Shown one piece after another: positions 51,999 to 60,824 of a stretch of DNA of 64,000 nt. The translations under genes and the position numbers were made by a program. Numbering within the stretch: position 1 is the stretch's first letter; every line of letters begins with the position of its first letter. Origin of the DNA: Nocardia albiluteola (GTDB lineage Bacteria > Actinomycetota > Actinomycetes > Mycobacteriales > Mycobacteriaceae); the NCBI RefSeq assembly GCF_018860155.1, contig NZ_JAHKNI010000010.1:301405-365404 (forward strand). The letters run 5' to 3'. The notes beneath the pieces were generated by a model, which had not been told where the DNA came from, made no database searches, and worked only from the letters and a program-made list of their open reading frames with translations.

Positions 51999-52646
51999 CT
52001 AAAACACTCGTCCGTCCAGTGTGTCCTGGGGATCACCGTACTGCGGGGAGTCACTTCGGCTGTGGTTGTTCTGCCCGTTGTATTGGGCGGTGATGCGACA
52101 GGAGGTAAACCGCAAGAAGGCCGGGCGTGGGTCTTGGATCACCCGGTGGTAGAGGATCTCGGCGGCCCGCTGCTCGCTTCCATTGGACTTCACCTCGGCG
52201 ATGAAGTCGGCGATACGTTTCCCGCCCCACGCCACATCGATGGCGTCGATGAAGAACAACCAGTTCGCGTTTTTTTCGACGACCTCGAGCGGCACGACTA
52301 CCGTGTCGCCGCTGTCGAGTGCTTGCTCGATTCCCCTGCTGATCAGGCCATCGACCAGGTCCAGGCTCAGTGGAATGAACGGTTCGTTGTACGCGTATCG
52401 GCCGGTGGGCGCCGGTGGCGGTACCGGCCGGTACTTGGCGTAGGCGGCGTCGTCGCGGGCGCACCAGTCGATCGCCTCGGCGGTCAGTTCCGCTTTCAGT
52501 GCCGGGTTTGTCCGGTCCAGGTCCAGGATTTTCTGCTTGAGCTCGTCGTCGGTGGGCTGCGTGTTCCCGAAGCCCATTCTGTCGCGCCAGCCGCGGTGGA
52601 CCGATGCCAGCCGGAAACACATGTACTCGTAATCGGGATCGGACAT
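51999..52646 (-). CDS. Conserved hypothetical protein
   Basis: The 215-aa protein starts at ATG 52646 with GGAAGAGGG upstream and has no signal peptide or TM helix. Features are 'MSDPDYEYMCFRLASVHRGW', a Pro-rich middle ('VPPPAPTGRYAYNEPFIPLSLDLV') and a charged, mixed alpha/beta C-terminal half with 'NANWLFFIDAIDVAWGGKRIADFI'. I do not recognise a family. The neighbours (a sigma remnant and a long empty region) give no context. Confidence 0.55.
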   Translation of the reverse strand: MSDPDYEYMCFRLASVHRGWRDRMGFGNTQPTDDELKQKILDLDRTNPALKAELTAEAIDWCARDDAAYAKYRPVPPPAPTGRYAYNEPFIPLSLDLVDGLISRGIEQALDSGDTVVVPLEVVEKNANWLFFIDAIDVAWGGKRIADFIAEVKSNGSEQRAAEILYHRVIQDPRPAFLRFTSCRITAQYNGQNNHSRSDSPQYGDPQDTLDGRVF

Positions 52647-53607
52647 CGCTTTCCCTCTTCCTTTCATCACTTCGAACACATCGAGACAAATGATCGGAAA
52701 CGGTTGTCGGCCAGGGTATCTGGGACGATCGAATAGCAGGCGGTCGCAGCGCCCGGACGCATTCTGCTATTCGTGCGTCACCCAGGCCGACGCCGGAGGT
52801 CGCAGCGGGCTCAGATCCGCCCGCGCCCACCGCGTCAGGTTTGTCAGCTCACGACGGCCTGGATCGAGTTGTCATCTCCACACAGCCCTCTCTCGTCCGA
52901 TAGTTGACATCAATGACTGTAAAGACGGAGCGAGGCCCCGCTACCAAGATCACCCGAAGAAGACCAGAAGACTGTTTTGCCTGGAACCTCCCGATTCCCC
53001 ACCCCCGATCCGCTCCGCACAACCCGGACGAGCACCGCCTGCGAGGGCTACTACTGCGGCGAAGTCGAGACCGATCACGCTCGCCCGCCTTCGTTCGCGT
53101 AGCGTCCGCCGATCTAACCTGCGGGCCGAAGATCATCGGCGATCCCGACGCCGCACACCATGCGCATCGCGCAGCTAAGTCGTTACTGGATACCACCGGG
53201 CCGGGCAGCCGTTGATCCATTCGTCTCACCGAAACTACATTGCTGCGCGAGCTGATCCCAGCAAGCCTGGACCGTGGCAGAAGCCCACGCGGGGCAGGGC
53301 CGGGTCACAGTCGCCGACATCCGCCGTCTCCTGGCGCTGATCATGCACCCCACCCCACCCTTACCCAGGCCGTCGCCGCCATGGTGAAATCCGCTCTGGT
53401 GCATGCCATGTCAAATCGAATCCGGATCCTTGCCGGTACTGGGTCAATTGGCTAAAGTGGAATACGTTTGCCGAGAAGATCATTGGCAAATTAGGTCGGC
53501 CACTCCCGGGGAGGTTCCTGACGTCATTGTGGCCTGCGGGCCACACCAGAGGCCGAGCGGTCTATCCGACTCGACTTCACCGGAGGATTCGCAACGGCAA
53601 GGACTCC
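52647..53607. other. 961-bp region without recognisable gene
   Basis: ORFs here are short, Arg/Pro-rich and lack RBS. One plus-strand frame near 53260-53350 reads 'QQAWTVAEAHAGQGRVTVADIRRLLALIM', which looks coding-like and may be a transposase or other fragment, but I cannot assign it. The last ~150 bp are AT-richer and should hold the promoter of the methyltransferase gene. Confidence 0.4.
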
Positions 53608-54501
53608 ATGATGGTATCGGAAATCAATGAATACCAAGGCGCGTCACCGGATGCGGTCCGCCATCACTATGACATCGGAACCGAGTTCTATCGGCTGTGG
53701 CTCGACAGCAGCCTGACCTACTCGTGCGCATTATGGTCCGAGGGCGACGATCTCGACCACGCACAGCAGCGCAAGCTCGACTATCTGATCGAGCGGGCCG
53801 AAATCGCCGGCGCGCAGCACGTGCTCGACATCGGGTGCGGCTGGGGCAGCCTGATGCGGCGGGTAGCCGACCGGAACCGGCAGGCCCGCGTCACCGGCCT
53901 CACTCTGAGCCGAGACCAATACGACTACGTCCGAACGCATTCCACAGATCGGATCGATGTCCGGCTCGAACACTGGAACACGCATCGTCCGGACCGTGCT
54001 TATGACGTCATATTCTGCGTCGGCGCACTCGAACATTTCGTAAAATTCGGACTGTCTCGGCGCGACCGCACCGCGGCCTATCGAGAGTTCTTCACCCACT
54101 GCTCTCGCATGCTCCGCCCGGGCGGCAGGCTGATCATCCAGACGATCGGCAAGGGCAACCGGCCGCTCGACCACAACGCGCTCAATGATGTGCAGTTCCT
54201 AGCGAACGAGATATTTCCGGAATCGGATCCACCGCGACTGTCCGAACTCGCCCATGCCGCGGAGAAACTTTTCGAAATCGGTTCGGTGGTCAACGATCGT
54301 CACGACTACTCGACTACCTGCGCGGAGTGGCTCCGCAGGCTCCGGTCACACCGCACGGACGCGGAACGGCTCGTCGGCGCCCGCATCACCGAGGCATACG
54401 AACGCTATCTGGAGGCGTCCATCCGGCAGTTCGACCGGGAACACCTTGTGCTCTACCGAATCTCGCTTCGCAAGGTGGCTGATCCGCCACCCGAGGCGTG
54501 A
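53608..54501 (+). CDS. CFA-synthase-like SAM methyltransferase
   Basis: This ~297-aa class I methyltransferase belongs to the cyclopropane fatty acid/mycolic acid methyltransferase family: 'VRHHYDIGTEFYRLWLDSSLTYSCALW', SAM loop 'VLDIGCGWGSLMRRVA', 'ARVTGLTLSRDQYDY', and 'CVGALEHFVKFG'. The family includes GPP C-methyltransferases that act beside terpene synthases, which makes a prenyl-diphosphate or terpene substrate plausible here; a fatty-acyl role is equally possible. ATG 53608 or 53611, both after AAGGA. It is followed after 28 bp by a dioxygenase gene. Confidence 0.88.
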   Translation: MMVSEINEYQGASPDAVRHHYDIGTEFYRLWLDSSLTYSCALWSEGDDLDHAQQRKLDYLIERAEIAGAQHVLDIGCGWGSLMRRVADRNRQARVTGLTLSRDQYDYVRTHSTDRIDVRLEHWNTHRPDRAYDVIFCVGALEHFVKFGLSRRDRTAAYREFFTHCSRMLRPGGRLIIQTIGKGNRPLDHNALNDVQFLANEIFPESDPPRLSELAHAAEKLFEIGSVVNDRHDYSTTCAEWLRRLRSHRTDAERLVGARITEAYERYLEASIRQFDREHLVLYRISLRKVADPPPEA

Positions 54502-54529
54502 CCGCCCTCTACCCAGCGAGGAGTCAGTC

Positions 54530-55426
54530 ATGAACCCGGGACGCACGCCCCGCGTGAACGATGTCATCACCGAACTCGACGACCTGCGAGTCGACCTGGC
54601 TGGACGCCACCGGGCCACGGCCAGCGCGGGAGCGACGATCGACCCCGCTGTGGTCGATTCCGATATGCGCGCCCTCGACCGCGACGGGTACGTAATTTTA
54701 CCGGACCTGATCACACCCGAGGAATGCGAACGCATACGCGCCGCGAGCACGGCTCTGCTTGGCCCACCCGGCCGAAATACGTTCGAGGGCAAACGAACCC
54801 AGCGGGTGTACAGCCTGCTCGAGAAGACCCGCGTGTACGACCGGCTGCTCGACCATCCGCGCGTGCTGGCCCTGCTCGACCGGCTGTTCCTGCCGAACTA
54901 CCTGCTCTCCCAGCTGCAGGCGATCAACATCCTCCCCGGTGAGCAGGCCCAGCTCCTGCACCACGACGACGGCTTCTATCCGATACCCAGGCCCCGCCCG
55001 CCGCTGAGCGCCGCGACGATGTGGGCCATAGACCCGTTCACAGATCGCAACGGCAGCACGGTGATTCTGCCCGGCAGCCACCGATGGGATTCACGCCAGC
55101 CGACCGAATCCGACGCCCGGGTCGGCACGCGGATGCCCGCGGGCTCATGCGTGTTTTATCTCGGAACCCTCTGGCACGGCGGCGGCGCGAACCAGACCAC
55201 CGCTCCTCGGCTCGCCGTGACCGCACAGTATTGCGAGCCGTGGCTGCGCCCTCAGGAGGCGTACACGCTGTCGACCAGCAGAGATACCGCACGAACGGTG
55301 TCCGAGGACATCCGCCGCATGCTCGGCTACAGCATCCACCCGCCGTTCATGGGGGCCGTCGACGGCATGCACCCGAAGCGACTTCTCGAAACCCCCGCTC
55401 CGGCAATCCCACAGACGGGCGCTTAG
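54530..55426 (+). CDS. Phytanoyl-CoA dioxygenase (PhyH) family protein
   Basis: This 298-aa Fe(II)/2-oxoglutarate-dependent oxygenase has 'LDRDGYVILPDLITPEECERI', the HxD iron ligands in 'LLHHDDGFY', the distal His in 'LGTLWHGGGAN', and 'NGSTVILPGSHRW'. Such enzymes hydroxylate or cyclise natural products. GCGAGGAG lies upstream of ATG 54530. Operon with the methyltransferase; together with the convergent FAD monooxygenase it resembles a tailoring cassette for the terpene synthase genes downstream. Confidence 0.88.
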   Translation: MNPGRTPRVNDVITELDDLRVDLAGRHRATASAGATIDPAVVDSDMRALDRDGYVILPDLITPEECERIRAASTALLGPPGRNTFEGKRTQRVYSLLEKTRVYDRLLDHPRVLALLDRLFLPNYLLSQLQAINILPGEQAQLLHHDDGFYPIPRPRPPLSAATMWAIDPFTDRNGSTVILPGSHRWDSRQPTESDARVGTRMPAGSCVFYLGTLWHGGGANQTTAPRLAVTAQYCEPWLRPQEAYTLSTSRDTARTVSEDIRRMLGYSIHPPFMGAVDGMHPKRLLETPAPAIPQTGA

Positions 55427-55460
55427 CCGAATTATGCAAGCCTTGAAGGCTCACGGACAG

Positions 55461-56627
55461 TCAGAGTGGGAAGTGTCGGATGGCGGCGACAGCGGCAGCC
55501 AAGGCAACCGCGGCGCGCGCCCGGGGTGATTTCCGGTCGGCAATCGTGGGTGGCCGCCAACGGGTGATCAGCAGCTTCGCGCCCAGTTTGCCGGCCCGGA
55601 GGGCCAGTCGGTGCGGCACCAGAGCGACTGCAGCGTCCCTGGCGGCGGCCACGAACCTGGACGTGGGTTCGGTGACCAGGGTCGCGCGCCCCGACAGCCA
55701 GCCGATGAGGGCGACCCGGCGCCGCCGGGCCTTGGAATAGGCGGCCAGATCAGGTGCATAGGCGGCGAGGGTGACGGCGTCCTCGATCGTCATCGCGGCA
55801 CCTTGCCCGAGCGTGGGATGCATTCCGTGGGCGGCGTCGCCGATGAGCGCCACCCGACCACGTGCCAGAGACTTGGGGACGCGGATCTCGAGAAGCTCGT
55901 TCTCTAGAACCCGCTGCGGGTCCGCTGCCGCCACCATGGCGGGCACGGGCTCGGGCCAGTCCTTGAAATGGTCGAGACTGTCGACACTGGGGTGAGTACC
56001 CGCGTAGTTGGAGATCCGGTTGCCCGCCATCGGCATGATGGTGAACTCGGCTCGATACCCGACCACCATACCCACCCATTCCGGCGGCGGAGCGTCGACG
56101 ATCCATCGCCAGCCGGTGATCCCCGAGTGCCGGACCGCGCCCGCCTCCGGCCAGACTTGGCGGCGGATGAGACTGTGGATTCCGTCGGCCGCGACCACGA
56201 GGTCGAATTGGGTAGTGCCCTCGGCGGTTTCGATATCTCCGGACGCGTCGACGCGGATAACCCTGGAACCGGGGCGCAGGCACTGCGACGGGAGCGCGTC
56301 GACCAGGACAGCGATGAGTTCGGCGCGATGGACCACTACGACATCGTCGCCGCCGAACACGTCACTCACCCGGCCGAGCATCAGTTCGCGCCCGCGCCGG
56401 CTACGGACCCCGCCGGTGTGATCCGCTATGGCGTGAGCGCGGATGGGTTTGCCCACCCCGATCAGATCGAGGGCGGCTAGCGCGTTCGAGGTCAGCATGA
56501 CCCCGGCTCCGACCTCGGTGAACTCGGTGGCTCGCTCGTAGACTGCCACCTCCCAACCAGCCGCTCGCAAGGCGATCGCCGCGGTGAGCCCGCCGATTCC
56601 GCCGCCGACTATCCCTGCGCGCCTCAT
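55461..56627 (-). CDS. FAD-dependent monooxygenase
   Basis: This ~388-aa group A flavin monooxygenase has 'RAGIVGGGIGGLTAAIALRAAG' (GxGxxG), the DG motif 'VVAADGIHSLIRRQV' and the GD motif 'RVALIGDAAHGMHPTLGQGAAMTIED'. Related enzymes epoxidise or hydroxylate aromatics and terpenoids. The start is uncertain: ATG 56627 gives the minimal FAD fold and ATG 56663 is an alternative; neither has a strong RBS. It is convergent with the PhyH gene. Confidence 0.86.
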   Translation of the reverse strand: MRRAGIVGGGIGGLTAAIALRAAGWEVAVYERATEFTEVGAGVMLTSNALAALDLIGVGKPIRAHAIADHTGGVRSRRGRELMLGRVSDVFGGDDVVVVHRAELIAVLVDALPSQCLRPGSRVIRVDASGDIETAEGTTQFDLVVAADGIHSLIRRQVWPEAGAVRHSGITGWRWIVDAPPPEWVGMVVGYRAEFTIMPMAGNRISNYAGTHPSVDSLDHFKDWPEPVPAMVAAADPQRVLENELLEIRVPKSLARGRVALIGDAAHGMHPTLGQGAAMTIEDAVTLAAYAPDLAAYSKARRRRVALIGWLSGRATLVTEPTSRFVAAARDAAVALVPHRLALRAGKLGAKLLITRWRPPTIADRKSPRARAAVALAAAVAAIRHFPL

Positions 56628-56814
56628 ATTTTCGGCCAATTTCCCCACCTTCGCCGATGACATGACCGTGGATACCCAACACCCACCAGATTCGATAGTA
56701 GCTCGACAGTCGCCTGGCGTGACTCTGCTGCCCAATTTGCTGTGTGAGCGGGGCTGGTTGTGAATGTTGTTGGGACTGTTGAGTTTGCGCTGGTTGTGGT
56801 GAAGGGTTGAGCCA

Positions 56815-57005
56815 GTGTCGTTGCGGCCGAAGGGGTTGCTGGAGATTCCGGAGCAGACGGCGCGGGTGGCGGGTTGCGCGTGCCGCATTCCCGAAGTCGA
56901 CGTTGGCGATTCGGGTGCGAGATCGTCTGGGTGAGGTGTTCGCCGATGAACCGTTCTCGCCCGCGTTCGGTGTGCGGAGCGCTCCCGGGTTGTCTCCCAT
57001 CAAAA
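56815..57005 (+). mobile_element. IS1182-family transposase N-terminal remnant
   Basis: Starting at GTG 56815, 'SLRPKGLLEIPEQTARVA' in one frame continues as 'RAAFPKSTLAIRVRDRLGEVFADEPFSPAFG' in another, matching the N-terminus of IS1182-type transposases. A frameshift separates the halves and the sequence is cut off around 57005; the catalytic domain is absent. No terminal inverted repeat was found. It sits in the 475-bp gap just upstream of the first terpene synthase. Confidence 0.65.
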
Positions 57006-57037
57006 TCGGCCGTTACCAACATCTTCCGCGTCAGGGT

Positions 57038-57102
57038 GGTGTCAAATTGCTATTGATCGACGGTGTTGTAGATGACCGATGTAACCAGTCAGGAGTGCCC
57101 GC
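57038..57102 (+). promoter_or_regulatory. Conserved leader of terpene synthase 1
   Basis: This leader is closely similar to the region upstream of the second synthase: GGTGTCAAATT, then GGTGT/GTAGATG, ACCGATG, CCAGT and GGAG before the GTG start. Shared non-coding sequence implies duplication together with the gene and retained regulation; GGTGTCAAATT may be a promoter or regulator box. Confidence 0.55.
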
Positions 57103-59109
57103 GTGCCACGTGAAATCGATTCGGCTGTCTTCCCGCATCTGGAGGCCGACCTGGACCGCGTCCGTGAGGTTCTCGGCCCCGTGGAGTTGCCAGGCCGGCC
57201 CGAGCTGGCCGCACTCACCGACGAAGGGCCCGACACCTCCCGGCGCCTGGTCCGCCCTACGTTGACGTTGTTGTCGTACTACCTGCTCACCGATCCCGCA
57301 GCTCCGGCCGATGACCGGGTGGTGCGCGCCGCTGCCGCCGTGGAGTTGCTGCATCTGGGTTCGCTGTATCACGATGACGTCGTCGATCATTCCTACGAGC
57401 GTCGGGGCCGTCCCAGCGCCAACGCGGTGTGGGGATCGCATATGGCCGTATTGGGTGGAGACTCCGTGATACTCACGAGCGTGCGCATGCTGGCCGAGCT
57501 CGGGCCGCGTGAAGTTCTCGCGGGGGCGCTCGCGGGTGAGCAGATGTGCGCGGGCATGGTGATCGAGGCCGCCGACCAGTATGTGGCCTCCCGCAGCGAG
57601 CGGTCCTACCTGGACTCGATCGACGGCAAGACTGCAGCGGTGTTGTCGCTGGCATGCCGGGTGGGCGCGATGCAGGCCGGCCGCTCCGAGGATGAAGAAG
57701 AGGCGTTGGCCTTGTTCGGGCGACACTTCGGGTTGGCGTATCAGCTGTATGACGACATCCTCGATTTGACTTCGACCGCCGAAGAAACGGGCAAGCCCGT
57801 CAACGCGGATCTGCCCGAAGGCATCTACACCTTGCCCGTGATCCGCGCCGCTGCCCGCGACCAGGACCTTGCCAACATGCTGCGCAGAACGATGACGCGT
57901 GAGCAAGCCGCATATGCCTACGAGCTCGTTATCGCCTCCGGCGCCGTGGACGAAGCACAGGCGAGGGCCGAGGAGTTCATCGACCAGGCCGCCGGCCAGC
58001 TCGCCGCCGTGGCCGTTGCACCGAGCGTCCGCCACGCGATGATCGCCTATGCCCGATCCATACTCGACCGGCGAACTTCTGGCCCCGCGGTCCACCGGCA
58101 GTCGACACAGCCACCCGAGGCTCACAGCGATGCGCTCGCGCCGCAGCTCGAGCAAGGGTTGAAAAGCTGGCTGGTGGACACCGGTGTAGCCCTCTCCCTG
58201 GCCGAGGCCGGCTACCACCGGTGGATAGGAGCGATCCGGATCCCGCGTGACTGGGCCCCAGCAGCGGACCCGGCGGTCGAACAGACCGCCTACCGCATGG
58301 CCGTGTTGTTCCTTGCGTGGGACGACCTGTTCGAGGATCCGCAGCTGACCGACCCGGCAGCCGTGACTGCGCTGAGGCGTGGCATGGTGGCAACACTGCG
58401 TCAGGACCCGGAGAAACCGTGGAGGTCCGGCGCGATCCCGACGGCGTGGGCGAGTTTGTGGCCGCGGCTGCGCGAGGGTCGGAGCACCCGTTGGGAGGAG
58501 CAGTTCCTCGACGGCCTCGAGGAGTGGTTCCACGCGTGCGAACGCGAAGCGCACCATCGCATCAACGACTACATTCCGCCCACGGCCGACTACCTGCCGC
58601 TGCGGATGTCGACCAGTGGGATCGACACCGCCCTTGCCTGTATGGAGGTGCACCAGGACCGGGAACTGCCGTCGAAGCTGCGCAGCCACCCGGTGATCCG
58701 ACGTCTCGAGGAACTCGCCTTCTGGGTGACCTTCGTGGAGAACGACCTGGTGGGGTTGGATCAGGACGAGGCAGACCACGTCCCCTACAACCTGGTGCGG
58801 GCGGTCCGTCATGAGACCGGCTGCACCCGTGCCGAAGCCGTCGAGCAGCTGCAGCGCCAAGTGGCCGATCAGCGCGCCCAGCTCGAGGCGCTGATCCGCT
58901 ACCTGCCCGCGCTGCTGCGCGTGCTTCCCGGCCTGTCGGGCCAAGGGAAGCACTACGCGGAGATATACAGGAACATGACGAGCGTGGGGCTCTGGGCGCG
59001 TGAGAGCGATCGGTACGAGCAAACCTCCCCTTCCGCAACGCCGGACTTGGAACGCTTGCGCCGTGAGATCTACTACCCGGCCGACGAACCAGCCCCTACC
59101 GCGCCGTAA
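57103..59109 (+). CDS. Bifunctional prenyltransferase-terpene cyclase fusion 1
   Basis: The 668-aa protein fuses two class I domains. Residues 1-320 are an E-isoprenyl diphosphate synthase: FARM DDVVD (91-95) in 'LGSLYHDDVVD' and SARM DDILD (217-221). Small residues before FARM suggest GGPP or longer products. Residues 350-650 are a terpene synthase: 'WDDLFED' (407-412), pyrophosphate-sensor Arg501 in 'YLPLRMS', variant NSE 'ENDLVGLDQDE' (Gly where Ser/Thr is usual; Asp then Glu at the end) and RY at 637-638. A Pro/Gln-rich linker joins them. Order is PT-TC, opposite to fungal fusions. GTG start, GGAG upstream. Confidence 0.92.
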   Translation: MPREIDSAVFPHLEADLDRVREVLGPVELPGRPELAALTDEGPDTSRRLVRPTLTLLSYYLLTDPAAPADDRVVRAAAAVELLHLGSLYHDDVVDHSYERRGRPSANAVWGSHMAVLGGDSVILTSVRMLAELGPREVLAGALAGEQMCAGMVIEAADQYVASRSERSYLDSIDGKTAAVLSLACRVGAMQAGRSEDEEEALALFGRHFGLAYQLYDDILDLTSTAEETGKPVNADLPEGIYTLPVIRAAARDQDLANMLRRTMTREQAAYAYELVIASGAVDEAQARAEEFIDQAAGQLAAVAVAPSVRHAMIAYARSILDRRTSGPAVHRQSTQPPEAHSDALAPQLEQGLKSWLVDTGVALSLAEAGYHRWIGAIRIPRDWAPAADPAVEQTAYRMAVLFLAWDDLFEDPQLTDPAAVTALRRGMVATLRQDPEKPWRSGAIPTAWASLWPRLREGRSTRWEEQFLDGLEEWFHACEREAHHRINDYIPPTADYLPLRMSTSGIDTALACMEVHQDRELPSKLRSHPVIRRLEELAFWVTFVENDLVGLDQDEADHVPYNLVRAVRHETGCTRAEAVEQLQRQVADQRAQLEALIRYLPALLRVLPGLSGQGKHYAEIYRNMTSVGLWARESDRYEQTSPSATPDLERLRREIYYPADEPAPTAP

Positions 59110-59130
59110 GCCCCCGCAGCCGGCAAAGCA

Positions 59131-59177
59131 GGGCGTGTCCCGCGCGATCCACCGCGATGGTCGTGCGGGACACGCCC
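59131..59177. terminator. Bidirectional terminator between synthase 1 and ABC permease
   Basis: GGGCGTGTCCCGC and GCGGGACACGCCC form a perfect 13-bp stem with a 21-nt loop. It begins 22 bp after the synthase stop and ends directly at the permease stop codon, so it ends both convergent transcripts. Confidence 0.85.
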
Positions 59178-59996
59178 TCAGTGCTTCGCCGGCTGTCCGG
59201 ACCTCGTCGGCCCGGGGATGCGGATCCACGTCGTGGATCGAAGAGATGAGCGGGTGCGCAGATGGAAAGCGACCAGTCCGACGAAGGCACTCGCGGCGAA
59301 CCAGGCCAGTTGCACGGCGAAGCCCGCCAATGGCGTGGTGTCGGAGAAACCGGCCTCGGTCGAAGCCTGCATTGCCCCGTAGGAGGGCAGCCAGCGCACG
59401 AGATTGCTGTCTGCCCCGACGCTGGCGATGGGGTTCTGCACGGCCATGTCGACGCAGCTGATCATCGCGATGGCGAACATGCCCTCCACCTCGCGGCGCA
59501 GCAGCGCACCGAGGGCAACACCCAGCGCCCCGTAGGTCATCGCCGCGCCGAAAAGCGCCGCAGCGAGCAGGACAGGCTGGCGAGGCGACCAGTAACAGCA
59601 GATGATCGCGGTGGCGTACGCGCACACCACCGCAGAGGCCAACACCAAGCAGGCGATCTTCGCCATACCCAGCGCGACCCGGGGGTACCCGGCCATCGAC
59701 AGTCGCCGGTCGAATGCTCCACTGCTGAAGGTCGCCGCGAACATCATGAACCCGACGATCAGTGAGACCCCCATCAGGGCGGCGCTGATCTGAGCGAGCT
59801 GATTGCCGTTGGCGCGCAAAACAAGACCGGTGTCTCGAAGCCGAAACGGTACTTCGATGTCGGTGATGGCCACGCGCGCCAGGGTGATCAGTATGGGGAC
59901 GAACGCGGCCACCAACAGCATGGCGAACCGGTTGCGGGCGTGCTCGATGAGGCCGTAGCGGGTGGCGATCAGGAACAGCCGAACACCGTTGCTCAT
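59178..59996 (-). CDS. ABC-2 type transporter permease
   Basis: The 272-aa membrane protein has six hydrophobic helices (e.g. 'RFAMLLVAAFVPILITLARV', 'AALMGVSLIVGFMMFAA', 'LVLASAVVCAYATAIICCYW', 'AALFGAAMTYGALGVALGALL', 'LAGFAVQLAWFAASAFVGLVAF'), as in ABC-2 exporters. It overlaps the ATPase stop by 4 bp (ATGA), so the two form one transporter. Placement between two terpene synthases suggests export of their product or self-protection. Confidence 0.88.
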   Translation of the reverse strand: MSNGVRLFLIATRYGLIEHARNRFAMLLVAAFVPILITLARVAITDIEVPFRLRDTGLVLRANGNQLAQISAALMGVSLIVGFMMFAATFSSGAFDRRLSMAGYPRVALGMAKIACLVLASAVVCAYATAIICCYWSPRQPVLLAAALFGAAMTYGALGVALGALLRREVEGMFAIAMISCVDMAVQNPIASVGADSNLVRWLPSYGAMQASTEAGFSDTTPLAGFAVQLAWFAASAFVGLVAFHLRTRSSLRSTTWIRIPGPTRSGQPAKH

Positions 59997-60598
59997 TCAG
60001 CCATCTCTTGTCTGTCTTGGAGGACCCCGTCGTGCAACCGCCACACCTGATCCAGCTTGTCGGTGTCGTGGGCCAAATGCGAGACGACCAGCACCGACCG
60101 GCCGGTGTCACGGAACTCCGTGACCAGATCCCAGAAACGCAGATACGTCTCCCAGTCGAAACCCTGGTACGGCTCGTCGAGCAGCAGCACCTGCGGGTCG
60201 TGCATCACGGCCAACGTCAGGTTGAGCTTCTGCCGGGTGCCGCCGCTCAGCGTCGCGACCCGCTCACCGATGTACTCGGAGAACCGCAGGATCTCCATGG
60301 TCTCCTCGGCCCGACGCAGATTCGGAACGGCATACGCCGCAGCGAAGAAGTCCAGATGCTGGCGAACCGTGAAGGCGTCGTTCAGGATCACCTCCTGCGG
60401 GCAGTAACCGAACCGCCCACGATGCCGGATCGTTCCCCGATCCGGTCGCAGCCCTCCCGAGAGGACCTTCAACAGCGTCGACTTCCCCACCCCATTCTCA
60501 CCGACGATGCCCACCAATGTCCCTGCAGGCAGCATGATGTCGATGCCACGCAGCACCGACCGCCTGCCGTAGGAGTGGTGGACGTTCTCCACTTCCAT
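59993..60598 (-). CDS. ABC transporter ATP-binding protein
   Basis: The ~201-aa ATPase has Walker A GIVGENGVGKSTLL, Q-loop 'FGYCPQEVILND', signature 'ATLSGGTRQKLNLT', Walker B 'VLLLDEPYQGFDW' and H-loop 'VLVVSHLAHD'. AAGGGG lies before ATG 60598/60601; the longer ORF to 60637 is unlikely. It follows synthase 2 on the same strand after about 225 bp and is coupled to the permease. Confidence 0.93.
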   Translation of the reverse strand: MEVENVHHSYGRRSVLRGIDIMLPAGTLVGIVGENGVGKSTLLKVLSGGLRPDRGTIRHRGRFGYCPQEVILNDAFTVRQHLDFFAAAYAVPNLRRAEETMEILRFSEYIGERVATLSGGTRQKLNLTLAVMHDPQVLLLDEPYQGFDWETYLRFWDLVTEFRDTGRSVLVVSHLAHDTDKLDQVWRLHDGVLQDRQEMAE

Positions 60599-60824
60599 CA
60601 TCGCCCCTTGTCTGCCGCCGATGCAGTGGCCCGGCATCGGGTTTGCATGCTACCAAGTAGCGACGAAAACCCGTGCTGGAAAGGCCAATTCGCGGCACGG
60701 TGCGCTCCGCACGTGTGACCGGCAACCTCGCGATCGCGGGCTACGGAGACCCCCGGCCCTGAACCGGCTCGCCGGTCCGGACAGGAGGCCGGCGGAGCAG
60801 TGAAAATGCTTCGGCTGCGTGGGT

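Noticed and set aside
52904..53215. 103-codon plus-strand ORF as a gene
   Set aside because: Arg/Pro/His-rich, no RBS, no recognisable fold, in a region that looks non-coding.
57031..60111. Very long minus-strand ORF (over 1000 codons) opposite terpene synthase 1
   Set aside because: It is the antisense shadow of a high-GC gene. It is Arg/Gly/His-rich with no domain, while the plus strand carries full catalytic motifs.
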